This document shows, piece after piece, positions 1 through 11,700 of a stretch of DNA of 64,000 bases. This stretch comes from Hygrocybe punicea (lineage: Eukaryota > Basidiomycota > Agaricomycetes > Agaricales > Hygrophoraceae): positions 3,968,001 to 4,032,000 of the forward strand of contig OY744473.1 in NCBI GenBank assembly GCA_963556145.1, written 5' to 3'. Under the pieces are notes generated by a model that made no database searches, was not told the DNA's origin, and saw nothing but the letters and a program-made list of their open reading frames with translations. The position numbers and the translations under genes were made by a program. Every line of letters starts with the position of its first letter. Within the stretch, counting starts at the first letter, position 1.

Positions 1-495
1 CGAACACAGTCCCATCAACGGTATGAAAGCATCTTGGGACTTCATGGCACACTTTCGGGCTGAGTGTTCACGTGTATGAATGTGGAGGTAGCCGTACATG
101 TGAGGGATGGGGAAACATCTGTATTCAAGTGGAAAAAAGGCACCCGGGGCTTTTCCCAGTAATTCCCGAGCAACCACATAGAGAGAGGTTTCGAGATCAT
201 GCCATTTTTCTTGGGTAGCAGCTGATAATTGGAACCCACCACGGACGCGTTCGATAGATAGTGACTTGTAATCACAGACTAAACACTGTATTAATGGGTG
301 ATCCCATCGTATCGAACGGGGCACAAATGGGAGCTGTGGAAGATCGTTGCGCGCCCAATTCGTTGTATAGGTCCACTCTGGCCCTGGATCATCACAGTCA
401 AAATTGTGGTAACTGGGGAAGGCAGCTAAGGGACCCGCATTTGGGGAGGTGATTACAAAGTTGTCAAGGATGAAGGTTTTGAAGGTCGACGACAT
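1..495 (-). CDS. Unrecognised protein, 5' part, runs off the left edge
   Basis: An ATG at 495 opens a frame with no stop to base 1 (165 codons). The translation has normal amino-acid composition: it begins MSSTFKTFILDNFVITSP, has WTYTTNWARNDLPQLPF near residue 42, a VCDYKSLSIERVRGGFQL stretch near 75, and a helical QEKWHDLETSLYVVARELL stretch. I recognise no domain, signal peptide or membrane segment. It resembles the many lineage-restricted hypothetical proteins of Agaricomycetes. The C-terminus and any introns further on lie outside the window, so function cannot be assigned. The unbroken frame and sensible composition make a real gene likely; exact exon structure is unknown. Confidence 0.6.
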   Translation of the reverse strand, partial: MSSTFKTFILDNFVITSPNAGPLAAFPSYHNFDCDDPGPEWTYTTNWARNDLPQLPFVPRSIRWDHPLIQCLVCDYKSLSIERVRGGFQLSAATQEKWHDLETSLYVVARELLGKAPGAFFPLEYRCFPIPHMYGYLHIHTREHSARKCAMKSQDAFIPLMGLCS

Positions 496-584
496 CTGAC
501 AGCAGTATTTGGGTTAATAGAATAGGTGCAAAAAAAAAGGTACACACGGATATGGATGCAAAGGAGCGGTGAAAGACGAAGTCA

Positions 585-975
585 AAGCGCTCGCTGATAC
601 TCTGTACGGGCCAACGAGAATAGATCGACCAATGGGAGCACCTGAGCCAAGGCCAATGGGAGCGTGGAGCTTGTTGATACTCAGTACAGGCGAACGAGAA
701 CGGCTAGAGTGATGGGAGCACCTGAGCCAAGACGCGCCTGGAGGCTGGAGCTCGCTTGTACTTTGTACAGGCGAGTGAGAATGGAACTACGGAGTCTCAG
801 AGGCCAAGAAGTTAGGGCGCGTCTGAGCCAAGATGAACAACGATGGAACGCAGGAGTCTCTGAGCCAAGAGGTTAGGGCATGTCTGAGCCAAGATAAAAG
901 CTCGCTAGTACTTTGTACAGGCGAACGATGAGTTGGGGAATGCTCACTTGTACTTTGTACGGGTGAGCAATGAAC
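585..975. repeat. Imperfect spaced repeats with a GTAC-centred core
   Basis: A motif of the form GCTCGCTTGTACTTTGTACA followed by GGCGAACGAGAA recurs near 588, 667, 750, 900 and 942, together with repeats of 'ATGGGAGCACCTGAGCCAAG' and 'TCTGAGCCAAGA'. Units diverge and spacing is irregular (about 40-150 bp). The stretch lies between the partial gene on the minus strand and the NACHT gene on the plus strand. I see no convincing protein here; it could be a decayed minisatellite or upstream sequence of either gene. Confidence 0.5.
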
Positions 976-1040
976 AAAACGGTAAATACAAACAACGGAT
1001 CTGGCCGGCCTGGGTCACCTGACAAATTTCCTTTTTTGGA

Positions 1041-1156
1041 CGGTTAGCTGCGGCTTAGCCGTTGCCAGAACGGTCCGGTCCGGCTAACAACCCATATATG
1101 GGTTAACCGTTGTTAGCCGTAGCCGAGCCGAGCCGGACCGAGCCGTGGCAACACTA
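1041..1156. mobile_element. Small hAT-like terminal fragment or MITE
   Basis: This 116-bp GC-rich stretch is made of inverted GGCTAAC/GTTAGCC and CCGAGCC/GGTCCGG blocks around a central 'CCCATATATGGG' palindrome. It ends in GTGGCAACACTA, the same kind of end as the larger hAT-type elements elsewhere in the window. No clean left terminus or 8-bp duplication is visible, so it is either a truncated end or a diverged miniature element. Confidence 0.4.
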
Positions 1157-1491
1157 TTTCTTACTGTCGCCAATCAGAGGTCCGTTTGATGCCTGTGGAG
1201 CTGTTGTCCAGTTATTGACACGAGTCTGTATATTACACAGATCCCCTCGATTCCAATCGTTTTACTTGTTGCCTGAGAGACTCATCGCCCCTCGTTCAGC
1301 ATTTGTAACGCCAATATCGCATTCTGCCAACCGTTCTGCCACAGCGTAGGTTTTCCGACCGCAGTAACCTTCTCCACTGTATTGCTCATCGTTGCCTGAT
1401 TGACCAAAGGTAAGTTCAGTTGTGCTTGTTGCATTTTGAAACATGACGCCCTCCCCTTTCATGGCCTAGCCGAATCCAGCGTCAGTACGCC

Positions 1492-4400
1492 ATGGCAGAA
1501 GTTATAGGGCTAGCCTCGTCTATTGCTGGTCTTGTAACCCTCGTTGGCCAAGTCGCGAAGCTCAGTTACTTTTTCTTGTCCGATATCAGAGGTGCCTCGA
1601 AATCGCAAAAGTTGTATCTTCAAGAAATTTCTGCTCTTACTGAAGTGCTGCTGCGCATGGAGCACGCACTTGAAATTCAAGAACTGGGTGCCTTTGGCCC
1701 CCCCTCAATTTCAACCAAAGCCTTACAGGACTGTCAAGAACTTCTTGGATCTCTAAAAACATCCCTCGAGGACGTCACAGAAGGTAGTAGCCGTATGGAA
1801 CGATTGAAATCCTCATTGAAATGGCCATTTGATGAAAAGGAAGTAAAAAGGCTCGTGGAGATGGTGCATCGTTATCGGTGAATTCCTTTGTCGAGAGCTA
1901 TTTGATGTTGGAACTGATACCGGAACAGGGACATATTTGTTGGTGCCTTGTCTTCAGACACATTGTAAGACGTAGCCAAATATCAAGAAATATCTCTCTA
2001 ACCAAGTCTAGTGCCATTTCTGTCGCCACATATCACAAGGTTGGCGACTTGAGTCGAGGTATTCTGGATTCTGCCTCACGCAGCCCGAGCTTACAAAAGA
2101 AATCATAGAAAAAAACCACCAACGGATACTTGAATGGTTGGGGAACCCTGGGCCCCCACGATCCTGGACTACACTTTTTGACTCCGTATGTCCCGGGACT
2201 GGGCAATGGCTCCTGGCTCACAAAGAGTACCTTGAGTGGCGGGATGGGGGCATGTCCTTTCTTTGGTGTCACGGTAAACGTAGGTGGCGTAATTTTTTCT
2301 TCCGGTTGCTTGGCTGATTGTTTGAAAGCTGGTGTTGGCAAGACGGTCATGACGTGCGTATCTTATGTATACATTCCTGTCGGCCTTTAACAAGTTATTT
2401 TACTTAGTTCCATCGTCCTCAACGACCTCCATAAACACTGGAAATCTCCTATAGCGTCTATAATCTATCACTTCTGTGACTTTGCTGAACGCAAGTCAGA
2501 GAACGTCGTCGTCATACTTCAGCGCCTCCTGCGACAGATTATTCACGAGGCCAGCCCAATGCAATTATCGCTGTTGAAGCAACACCGCGAGAATTCGAAT
2601 AATCCTTCGATCAAAGAACTCTCCCGAACATTGTTGGACGTCGCGCGGATGAAGTCTAATGCATATCTAATTATTGATGCATTAGACGAGCTTGGCGACC
2701 GCAAGACCCTCATCCCGATCCTCACGGAATTAGCAAAGACCGAAGTCAAGGTCTTTGTGACAAGTAGAGATATTCCAGACATTCGAGATGCCTTTCGCAC
2801 GGAAAGGGACCTCGAGATCCAAGCATCTCCATCTGATCTCGAAAACTTTGTGGCAAATAGTTTCCAAGAAAGTGATTACTGCGATTCGTTGAGTCCGAGT
2901 GCCGCCATTGTCTCAGCGGTCGTAGAACAAGCTGGTGGAATGTAGGAAATCAATTGTACATTTATAATAATCTGATTGACGTAATCACAACAGGTTTCTC
3001 CTTGCACGGCTCTTGATGAAGCACCTTCTTGGCCTCACGAGCATTAAGCAGATGAAACTGGCACTCAAGTCAATGCCTTCGAACCTGGCTGAAGCATACG
3101 AATCAAGCTTAAAACGAATTTGGGAGCAGTCTCCAAGCCGAGCGAATCTAGCTATGAGAGTAATTGGATGGATTACCTTCGCAGAAAGACGTTTGAAGGT
3201 CGAAGAACTTCGACATGCTCTTGCCGTCGAGGAGCACGCTAGCGAGATGGACGAAGAGAACTTGACTTCGGTCAAAGTCATCTTACAAGTTTGCATTGGA
3301 CTAGCATCGCTCGATCCAGCCGATGGCACTATCGGCATGATACACAAAACCGCTTATGACTATTTTCGGCGTCTTGAAGAACCGTTTTCCGAGATTCAGC
3401 TCGATATGGCCAAGACCTCCATGCTATACCTGGGCTTCCGCCCACTTAGTGATGGCGTATGCAGCAGCGTCGAGTCGCTACGAAATCGTTTACAAGACAT
3501 GCCATTTTGGGGCTATGCCGCTGAACATTGGGGGGATCATGCTCGTCATGTTGAAGGAAAAATGTGTCATGAGATCCTGCGAGTTTTGAATGATCCAAGT
3601 ACTCGTGCCAGCGCCTTCCAAGCTCTTCAATACCGCGAGCTCAGAGACCCGAAGCTTGCAGCTGCAGCTTTTGAATCTCTGCCGACTGGGCTGGAGCCAT
3701 TGCACATTGCCGCATACTGGAATCTTATTTTGACGGCTGAATCATTCCTCGAAGACGGGACCGATCCCACTATCCCGGATGCTCAGGCATGGACTGCCCT
3801 TCATTGGGCCTGCTCTCAAAGATGTCCGGAAATGGTGGAACTTCTACTGGGACACAAAGCCGATCTCGATGCTTGCGATCATTCAGGCTGGACCCCTCTA
3901 TTTTGGGCCACTATCAAGGGTGACAAGCAGATCGTTAGCCGGTTACTTCAAGCAAACGCCAATCACCTCTTGACAGACACAAATGGCTGGACTGTGTTAC
4001 ATTGGGCAGCATCGAAAGGCGACACTGCCGTAACGCAGGTTCTACTAGACCATCACTCCAAGTTCAGGGCTCGTCACAAGCCAGGCAAGATTTGGATCAA
4101 GGACGTTAAAGTCGAGCATGCGAAACAGTGGCTGTGTAAATCTCCTGCACACAACAGCAAAGCACCGCTTGAGATTGCTGCTGACAGACACGACATCCAT
4201 ACATTTAATACAATCATGGAAGACCTGACCGTAGAAGGCTCTACCCAAAGCTTCAACGAACTATGGGCGCAAAGGGGATTCGATGAACCTCGCGTTTCCA
4301 TTCCTTGGAGAGTCATGAGCAAGGCCGACAGATTTGACAGTAAGGGGTTACGCAGGTGGGATATTAATGGAAAGCTCGAATCATCTGCAGCCTGGAAATC

Positions 4401-6318
4401 TAAACTGTTGCACGGTGCTATAAGGGACGGTAAGGCCATTATTGTGCAGTTGCTCGTCGAGCTAGGAGCCGATCTTCAGAGTAGCGTGTCTGGCAGGACG
4501 CCGTTGCAGCAAGCCGCATTCTTGAAAGACCCCGAGATCGCAAAAATCTTGCTCACAAATGGCGCTAATACCTCTGCTACCACTCGAGAGGGGCAAACTC
4601 CCTTGCACTTTGCCGTTGCATTCGGCTTTGAGCGCACCGCTGAGGCTTTGGTCCGGGGAGGTGCCGGTATCAACGCGAAAAATCATGACGGGAAAACTCC
4701 ATTGATGTTAGCATGTGAAATCTCTCATGAAGAGGCCCTTGAATCCCTCCGAGTCCCTACAATCATGGTGAAGATGCTGATTGATCATGGCGCCGACATA
4801 CACACGACAGACAAGCGTGGTTGTAATGCATTACATCTTGCCGTGCAGTCTCGACCGCTAGATGTTCGGGTCATCCAACTTCTCCTTCAAGGCGGGATTG
4901 ATGCTAATTCACCCGATTCCGGAGGTCACACCCCCATGCATTATTTTTCGGAAGGTTCCTTCTGGATGTCGGACCGGTTAGACCCCGACATGGAAGAGAT
5001 ATTCGATCTATTGCTGGTGCACTCTGCCCCAGGAGCAGAAAATCTTGAGTGTCGAAGCAACATTGATGGAGTTGTGGACACGCCATTATCTCTTGCCATC
5101 GAGTCTCAAAACTGGCAGGCTTTCCGTTTACTCTTAGCAAAAGGGGCAATACTGCGCACGACGCGTTCACTGAATGATCTGCTGTTGCGAGCAACGCTTC
5201 AACCCACGGCAGTGCAGATTCTGCTTGCTCAAGGGGCTAGTGCCACAATCAATCAATTCGATGCAACGCCAATGGGGCACAGGGCACTTGATCGCCTACT
5301 TGGCGAAGATACTAGTGCTGCCTTACCCTTCGAAGATTTTAAAGCTATCCTGAAGATGTACATGGATGCGGGACTGGATATTAACTCCACCAATGCTGTA
5401 AATCAGTCTCTGCTTCATCTTGTGGCGGCAGGTGCCAGGGAACCTTATGAATCAGCCCTTACACGCCATCTCATTGAGGTGGGTGCCGACATATATCAGC
5501 CTCTCTGCGAGGCTTGGGACGCTTTTTTGCTTGCTGCTGTCCATGGCCGACACTCTGCACTCCACGTGCTCATCGTTCATGCAAGACAATCACTCAATTT
5601 GACTCACTGGATTCACTTGGAGGGGATAAATGATGCAGGAGGGGATGATGACGTTGAAATCGTTTGTGCTTCCTTGGCCAAGAACAATTTGATGGATTCA
5701 AAAGACCTACAAGGGCTCGTTCCACTTCAAAAGGCAGTTAAACTTGGGAATACATTTACAGTATCCAAACTACTAACCCATGGTGCCGATCTCCAAATAC
5801 GGGACAAGTTTGGCTGGACGCTCCTGCACACAGCTACCCACCAGAGAGATGAAGCTATGGTCAGGCTACTGCTCCAAGCTGGTAGTGATGTGCAGGCTAC
5901 ATCAGAACAGTGGGCACACGAGCGTGATCGTCCATCATTGCTGTATCAAAATGACAAATGGAATGGCACTCCACTGCACCTGGCTGCTATGCATGGCCAA
6001 CCGACCATTGTAGAACTGCTTCTTCAGCATGGTGCTGATGTCAATGCTGTTACAGGCCTTGAAGACCGCTGGCCAGGGCACGGTCCAACTGCTTTACATA
6101 TTGCACTGGACACAGGCACATTCTATGGCACACGAGATAATCTGGGTCCTGAAATGCTCAGGGTGGCTGAGATACTGGTGAAAACTGGGGCAGGGGTGCA
6201 AGGTGTTGCTGATCATATTACTTTGGAAGATTTGCTCAAGTTTGAGGGGTTTGAAGGCCTGTGGGAGAAATTGAGGAGGGGAGTTACAGGAAATGAAATA
6301 GAGTTTAATGTTGACTGA
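1492..6318 (+). CDS. HeLo-like / NACHT / ankyrin-repeat STAND protein (NLR-like)
   Basis: Probably an intracellular signalling ATPase of the fungal NLR type, the class linked to non-self recognition and heterokaryon incompatibility. The first exon (1492-1877) encodes an N-terminal domain opening MAEVIGLASSIAGLVTLVGQ, typical of HeLo-like/Fungal_N domains. A segment at 2096-2273 leads into the NACHT domain. The Walker A loop AGVGKT lies on a 25-bp exon (2329-2353). Exon 2408-2941 carries Walker B (LIIDALDEL) and sensor FVTSRD. Exon 2994-6318 continues GMFLLARLLMKHL, then a winged-helix-like segment (RLKVEELRHALAV) and about 18 ankyrin repeats from roughly base 3690 to 6200. The introns 2274-2328, 2354-2407 and 2942-2993 fit GT-AG rules. 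Between 1878 and 2095 the frame does not join simply: more introns or small indels are needed, so the gene may be damaged there. Confidence 0.8.
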
Positions 6319-6605
6319 TGAGTATGGGTTTGGATTAGAAAATGGTCTCCCTTTAACTCCTGTTTTGAATGTTTGCAATTGTCTCTTGTTCCATGCTTGC
6401 TACCTGTTTTAATGACATTCTCCTGCCCCCAAGAGGGATTACTGCCAGAGCTTCATATAGTCAACACCTCAGCTGTCTTGCATGTTCTTGTTTTAATGTC
6501 TTGGTCTTCTGACTTGGATATTATTTCCTGTGTGCTTTATTCCACAGATAATTATTCATGCGTTATTCTATAACATTAACTCTAATAAGTCTGTAAGGTT
6601 GTTTA

Positions 6606-6683
6606 CAGTGCCTTTTGAAATCATGCAGAATTGCCACTTTCAAAAAAAATCTGTTTGGCCATTGTTTGACTGGGACCCCAGAA
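6606..6683 (+). repeat. Left terminal inverted repeat of the Tc1/mariner element
   Basis: About 78 bp matching the reverse complement of 9535-9612 with a handful of mismatches, including the run GAATTGCCACTTTCAAAAAA near the middle. The outer dinucleotide TA at 6604-6605 is the target duplication. Confidence 0.9.
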
Positions 6684-6786
6684 TACGGTGTAATAGGTAG
6701 ACTAGAGCACGAAGAATGAATAGAAGATCTGTACATTGATATTATAGGAAAGCTAATGGTATCTTGGATTATGGCAAGAAGTAGAA

Positions 6787-8348
6787 TTAGATTGGAAATT
6801 CAGGAAGCAATGGCAAATGGGTCAGACTGGTCGTCTTCCTCAATGACAATGAAACCACGAGGGACTGGGACCATCTCCAAGCGAGCCTTGCAGTAATAGT
6901 ACAATGTGTAGTCAGTCGAAGTTCCAGAATCACCTGGAACCAAACTGGGGCCATGGAAAGTTTGTGCCCCACCATCCATGAATCTTTTCTCATAGCGAAC
7001 CTTTTTCTTTGTGGGAACATCTCTTGACAGATCATCGTTGTCTGAGTCTCGCTTTTGCTTGGCCTCTGGGCCATTCCACCATTTTGCACTGCCCAACTTC
7101 AGTCAGATGACATCACCAGGGTTGATGCTGAGGTCAGCCAGTGCATCATCACTGACAAGGTGAAGAATGTTGGGACCATATCCTTTTGACTGTAAGCCAT
7201 ACTCGTAGTTGCAAGCATCACTGACACCGAGTGTAGCTTGTGCATGGGATAGGAATCGGTGCAGCTTTGTTGGAGTTGGTTTCACAGGCAAGATGACAAC
7301 AGGATCAGGGCTGGCTAGCTGACGATGAGGTGTGCTGGGGTTCAAGAGGTTGGTTTCACAATTTCCAATGAGTGCTAACACCATGGATGACACCAGGGCG
7401 ATGTCACTTCTTCCTGGGCTGTTGCTGTGGGTTACAGGTGCCACATTGCCAGCAGATACAGTAGTCAAGCTGGGCATAATATGGCTTGGTGTTTGACAGG
7501 ATCAAATGTCTCCGTGTTCGGTGGCTCTAAAGCAGTAGCTTGACCTTCATACTGAGAGAACATCAGCTGAGTTTGCCTGAATGAATTAGGTGGTAACTCA
7601 CACATGCTCGTGACCACTCCTTCATCATCAAGGGAGTGAGAGGGAGGCTTGTACCATCACAGGAAACAAAGGTATAACCTGCATCGTGCTCATTTGAATA
7701 CTTTTTTTTGAGGATCCCTCGGAATCTTGCCAACTCACGCTCAAGTTTGGTGAGGCCATTTGCATCAACTACAACCTCGTCTTCATTTTCATCATCACTT
7801 GCTCCAGATCCACACTATAAGCAACAGGTAAGATTCATTGCATTCAAACTATGAAACATACCCTCACACTGCGCCATGCATTCTGTATGTCAGCCATATC
7901 GATGTAAACAGTGAGTTTCTTGGTTGACTTCACACATATATTGGTGACTAATTCCTTGTAATCATTCAGGTTGTCAATGTTGACTGCTTCTGCTTTCCTG
8001 ATTTTTTTGTTACTCTACAGTTTCTCTGGGAAAAGGTAACCTTTAGACTTATGTTTTTGAGGGTGCACACAACACTTTGAATGGATATCTCTTCTTGTCA
8101 GTGACATTATACTTTTCCTCTCCATGTTTGGCAAGGATGGCATTCAGAAGTGAGATGTAATTCATGGAGGTGGGGGACATTGTGAACGTGAGTTCTTTCA
8201 TTTTGCATTCTTTCTTCTCCTTAGCTTTTGCCTTAGATCCAGCTGGTGGAGGGATGGCAGTGTGGTGGGTCACTTGGGCTGAGATGACAATACTCTGAGT
8301 TGGTGGAGCTGTTGGCTCTGGCTCTGGGGTGGGGGATCTTGCAGACAT
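6787..8348 (-). pseudogene. Accessory gene of the Tc1/mariner element, broken (SAM-like segment)
   Basis: Not a transposase. From the ATG at 8348 the pieces read in order: a proline-rich start and the segment KELTFTMSPTSMNYISLLNA; a stretch near 7900-7990 (NLNDYKELVTNICVKSTKKL); an acidic stretch; a segment at 7103-7477 whose end (KGYGPNILHLVSDDALADL, then NPGDVI) resembles a sterile-alpha-motif domain; and a C-terminal block 6787-7096 (MVPVPRGFIVIEEDD). A GT-AG intron is clear near 7600. Lesions include a frameshift near 7480 and a TGA at the codon after GDVI where arginine is expected. It is co-linear with the transposase inside the same inverted ends, so it belongs to the element. Function is unknown. 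Confidence 0.65.
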
Positions 8349-8432
8349 GGGAATGAAAAAGTAATGAAGCGGTGAAAATTTTCATTATTTACATCAGCAA
8401 TTTGCACTTGTGCTCATCTAACCTAGTTCAGC

Positions 8433-9478
8433 CTAGATAACATAACCAGATGCTTTGAAATAACCCCATGCCTTCTCAGGCATGATGTTGTGGCATGCAG
8501 CATCGATAGTGCATAACAAGGTGTCATGACAGTGGTGGAGGTAAGCTTTGATGGACGAGAATGCTTCCTCAATGGGGTTAAAATCGGGGGAGTAAGGGGG
8601 CAGAAATATCAATCTGCAGTCTGACATTAAGTCGTCAGACTAGCATAGCATTTGAGATTTGAATAACTTACATGCTTCATCTTCTACAAGCTGGTGAATT
8701 TCTTCAGCATGATGGATGCAGCAGTTGTCAACAACAAGAACACTACGGGGGCCAGAGTAGGGGTTTGTTAGAGGGAGCTTGACAGAGAACTTCATTAGGT
8801 ATTTGATAACATACAGGAATGAGCACATACCACTAGTTCCTGTAGGAACTGTATGAAGCAATTCATTGTAACTGAGCCCTCAATGATGTCATGGGCAACA
8901 ATGCCATCAAGCATTAGGACTGGCAAGATTGAGTAATGTTGGCCACGAATGAAGCAGTGCCTCTGGACACATCTTGTTCCCACCAATGACCAGCCTTTTG
9001 ATCGCCCAGTAGTGCACTCATTCTTCGCCGCCTCATCAATAAACATAAACATCTCAGCATCAGGTACCTCCGTGGCAATTCTATTCATATATGCAGAGTG
9101 GTGAAGATCATTGCGTTCCAGAGCCCATGCTGATACCTTCTTGTCTGAAAATCAAAATCGTTGGAGAGTTTTGCACAAGACTGGTAAGGAAACATGGATC
9201 CCTCATTGAACAAGAATTTGCTCTTGAAGTTCATCTAAATATGAACAGTGTTTGTGGCTTAGAAGAGATCAGAGGAAGCAGACATCAGTAGATGATAGGG
9301 TACAATGATGACTGGATCGGTGAACATGTGGATTGTGAGCAACTCCATACTGATGTTGCAATCAGATGGTTTTGTAGATGAGACTCTTCTGTATACCAAG
9401 GAGAATGCAAATCTCCTTGACCTTGTAGCTGTGGGTGTGACAAAGTACAGAGATCTATGCTTTGAGATTGCGAGACAT
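8433..9478 (-). pseudogene. Tc1/mariner (DDE_3-type) transposase, broken
   Basis: Cut-and-paste transposase remnant. An N-terminal helix-turn-helix region (VKEICILLGIQKSLIYKT) is followed by YLDELQEQILVQ with a stop after it. The catalytic region has MFMFIDEAAKNE (first D), SVLVVDNCCIHHAEEIHQL (second D) and LIFLPPYSPDFNPIEEAFSS (third acidic residue, with the usual PPYSPDxNPIE box). Introns near 8830 and 8650 fit GT-AG. Several in-frame stops in the N-terminal half (for example near 9450, 9400, 9200 and 9160) show that the gene is dead. Confidence 0.85.
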
Positions 9479-9534
9479 GGTGTGCAGAGGCATGGTTGGT
9501 TCCTCGCTGAAGCCGGTACAATAACCCTGTAAGC

Positions 9535-9612
9535 TTCTGGGGTCCTGGTCAAACAATGGTCAAACAGATATTTTTTGAAAGTGGCAATTCCGCATGATTT
9601 CAAAATGCACTG
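9535..9612 (-). repeat. Right terminal inverted repeat of the Tc1/mariner element
   Basis: Partner of the repeat at 6606-6683. It is followed by TA at 9613-9614. Confidence 0.9.
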
Positions 9613-9614
9613 TA

Positions 9615-10243
9615 ATGTGATAGAGCCTGCTAAGATAGACGACATTCATACACCACAAGCCCATTGGTTGAAAGTGTTGGGAATAGTGGTTGAATGCTGG
9701 CCAAATGCTGGCCAAACCCATCACATGACCCTGGAACTCAAACATGCCTGCCCAATGAATAATGCTGAAGTGCAGCAATTATTCTACTTAGCACAAGAAA
9801 CTTCTAGTAGAACTAGTAGTCATATAAATACCCTCTCAGAGAGAGGCAAATATAATTCATTCTGCATAAAATATCTTAGCAATCAACAACCACTGCATCA
9901 TATGTTGCAATAGAAAGCATGACAAAGAGTAACAAAATCAAGTATTTTGTGATGAGTTTTCTATAGGTCATATCTGAACATTCTGGCCACAGAGATATCT
10001 TATCATTAAAAGTCTGTCGAATGTGATTTCAAGTATGATGTGAGAGATGTGGCCAAAGAGACCATGAAGGTCAAGGTATGCTTCCACCCCATCAACTGGC
10101 ATTTAGATCCACAAACTCATGACAACCTGCAGCTAGTCAATCCCCTGTAAGTGCTCCAAAAGTGTCCACCCACAAGCTTCACCACTGACATGACCCAGTG
10201 CAAATGTCCTGAGTGAAGTTGAGGAAACAGATACTTTAGTTGA
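9615..10243. other. Gene-free stretch
   Basis: Between the Tc1/mariner element and the old LTR-element copy I see no convincing coding frame, RNA gene or repeat. A few short frames exist but have no recognisable motif. Confidence 0.4.
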
Positions 10244-11233
10244 CTTGGGGACCACTAATCCTACAAGACTGCACATCAACGCTCAACAAACCCCATTCTC
10301 GACCAATCCCATCGCGTTCCCCCCCCCCATTTCGTGCCCAAATCACCTACCATTTGCATCTATGGACTTGCGGTCATCCCTAGATACAAGCCTGGACCCA
10401 TCCCAGCATCTGAACGTGCATTGTCCCAAGAACAACACGTCTGCGCACGAAGTGATCCACCTGCCCCATTTCACGTCTATGCCCTCAACATTGTCTCAGA
10501 AGCAATCCGTGACATGGCCCCACTGTCTACGCCCGTGCCATCACCAGAAAGCCATGCCAATGCACAGCAAACCCCGTTCTCGACCAGTCCCAGTGCATCC
10601 ACCCCCGTTTTGCCCCCCATCTCACCAGCCGTTCGCATCTATGGACTCGCGGTCGTCCCCAGATACAAGCCCGGACCCGTCCCCAGCGTGTGGACCCGTG
10701 CAGTTACCAGAACATCACGTCAGTGGCCAGCAAACTGGGTTCTCAACCAGTCCCAGTGTGTACACCCCCATCTCACATCCAAATCACCAGCTGTCTGCGT
10801 CTATGCCCTTGCCATCACACCCAGACATGCACCATCACACGCCCCCACCGTTTGAGCTCACGCCGTTCCCCAAAAATGCTGTCTTTAATGCATCCTGACG
10901 TGTTCCCCCTCATTTCGCATCCAAATCACCCTCCATTCGCATCTACGTCCTTCCAGTCGTTCCTAGACATGCACTGTTGCACGCGCCCGCAATTTGAGCC
11001 CTTGCCGTCACAAGGAAAATGCGTCCGCACATGCCCAAGGCTCCACGCATCCCAGCGCATCTGCCTCCATTTTGCCCCCGTTTTGCCCCATGTTTGCATC
11101 TACAGACTCATCATTGCACCTGGCTACATACCCAACCTCCCACAACCCCGCAGTGTCCCATACCAGCTGCCCCTGCTGTTATCAAGGCTCCATGCATGTC
11201 CCACCTCATCCCACCTCATGCACCTGCCTATAT

Positions 11234-11700
11234 GACATCCTCGGCTGCTCATGCCTTCGTTGGTCCACCCCTGCAGCCTCGTATGACTTCCAAAGTCCCC
11301 ACAGTGCCCTTCACGAGCCCTCATTAGCCGTCTTTGCTGTTATTGATGCCCCACACCATGCCACATCACCCTGCCCATGCACCCACCTATATGACCTCCC
11401 TGGCCCATCTGTTGAACCACCCGCCACCTTGTATCAGTTCCCAGCATCCCACATTGTCCCTCATGAGCAAGTACAAGCCGTCCCTGCTGTTATTGAGTCC
11501 CCAATGCCATGCCATGCCAAACTGCTTTATATGCCTGTGGACTCGACATCCCTGGCCGCTCACACCCTCGTTGGACCACCCGCTGCCTCGCACAACCTCC
11601 CACACCCACATTCATGCCCCTGCACCTCTGTGGGACCTCTTCCTGTCCCAAACGACTCCGCTCTCAACCCTCTTCGTCCCACGCAAGCCGCCACGTCACC
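11234..11700 (+). repeat. About 156-bp tandem units (old LTR-element copy)
   Basis: Three diverged units start near 11238, 11394 and 11549, each containing a block translating roughly as AAHAxVGPPAAS. They correspond to the 53-residue units of the young copy at 18760-19716. Confidence 0.6.

Larger units (their letters stand above)
6606..9612 (-). mobile_element. Tc1/mariner-type DNA transposon, degenerate, carrying two genes
   Basis: Both ends read CAGTGC inward (CAGTGC at 6606, GCACTG ending at 9612) and are flanked by TA (6604-6605 and 9613-9614), the hallmark TA target duplication of this superfamily. The inverted terminal repeats are about 78 bp and match with few differences. Inside on the minus strand are a broken DDE transposase (8433-9478) and a second broken gene (6787-8348). 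The element is about 3.0 kb, longer than a minimal single-gene Tc1 element because of the extra gene. Confidence 0.9.
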
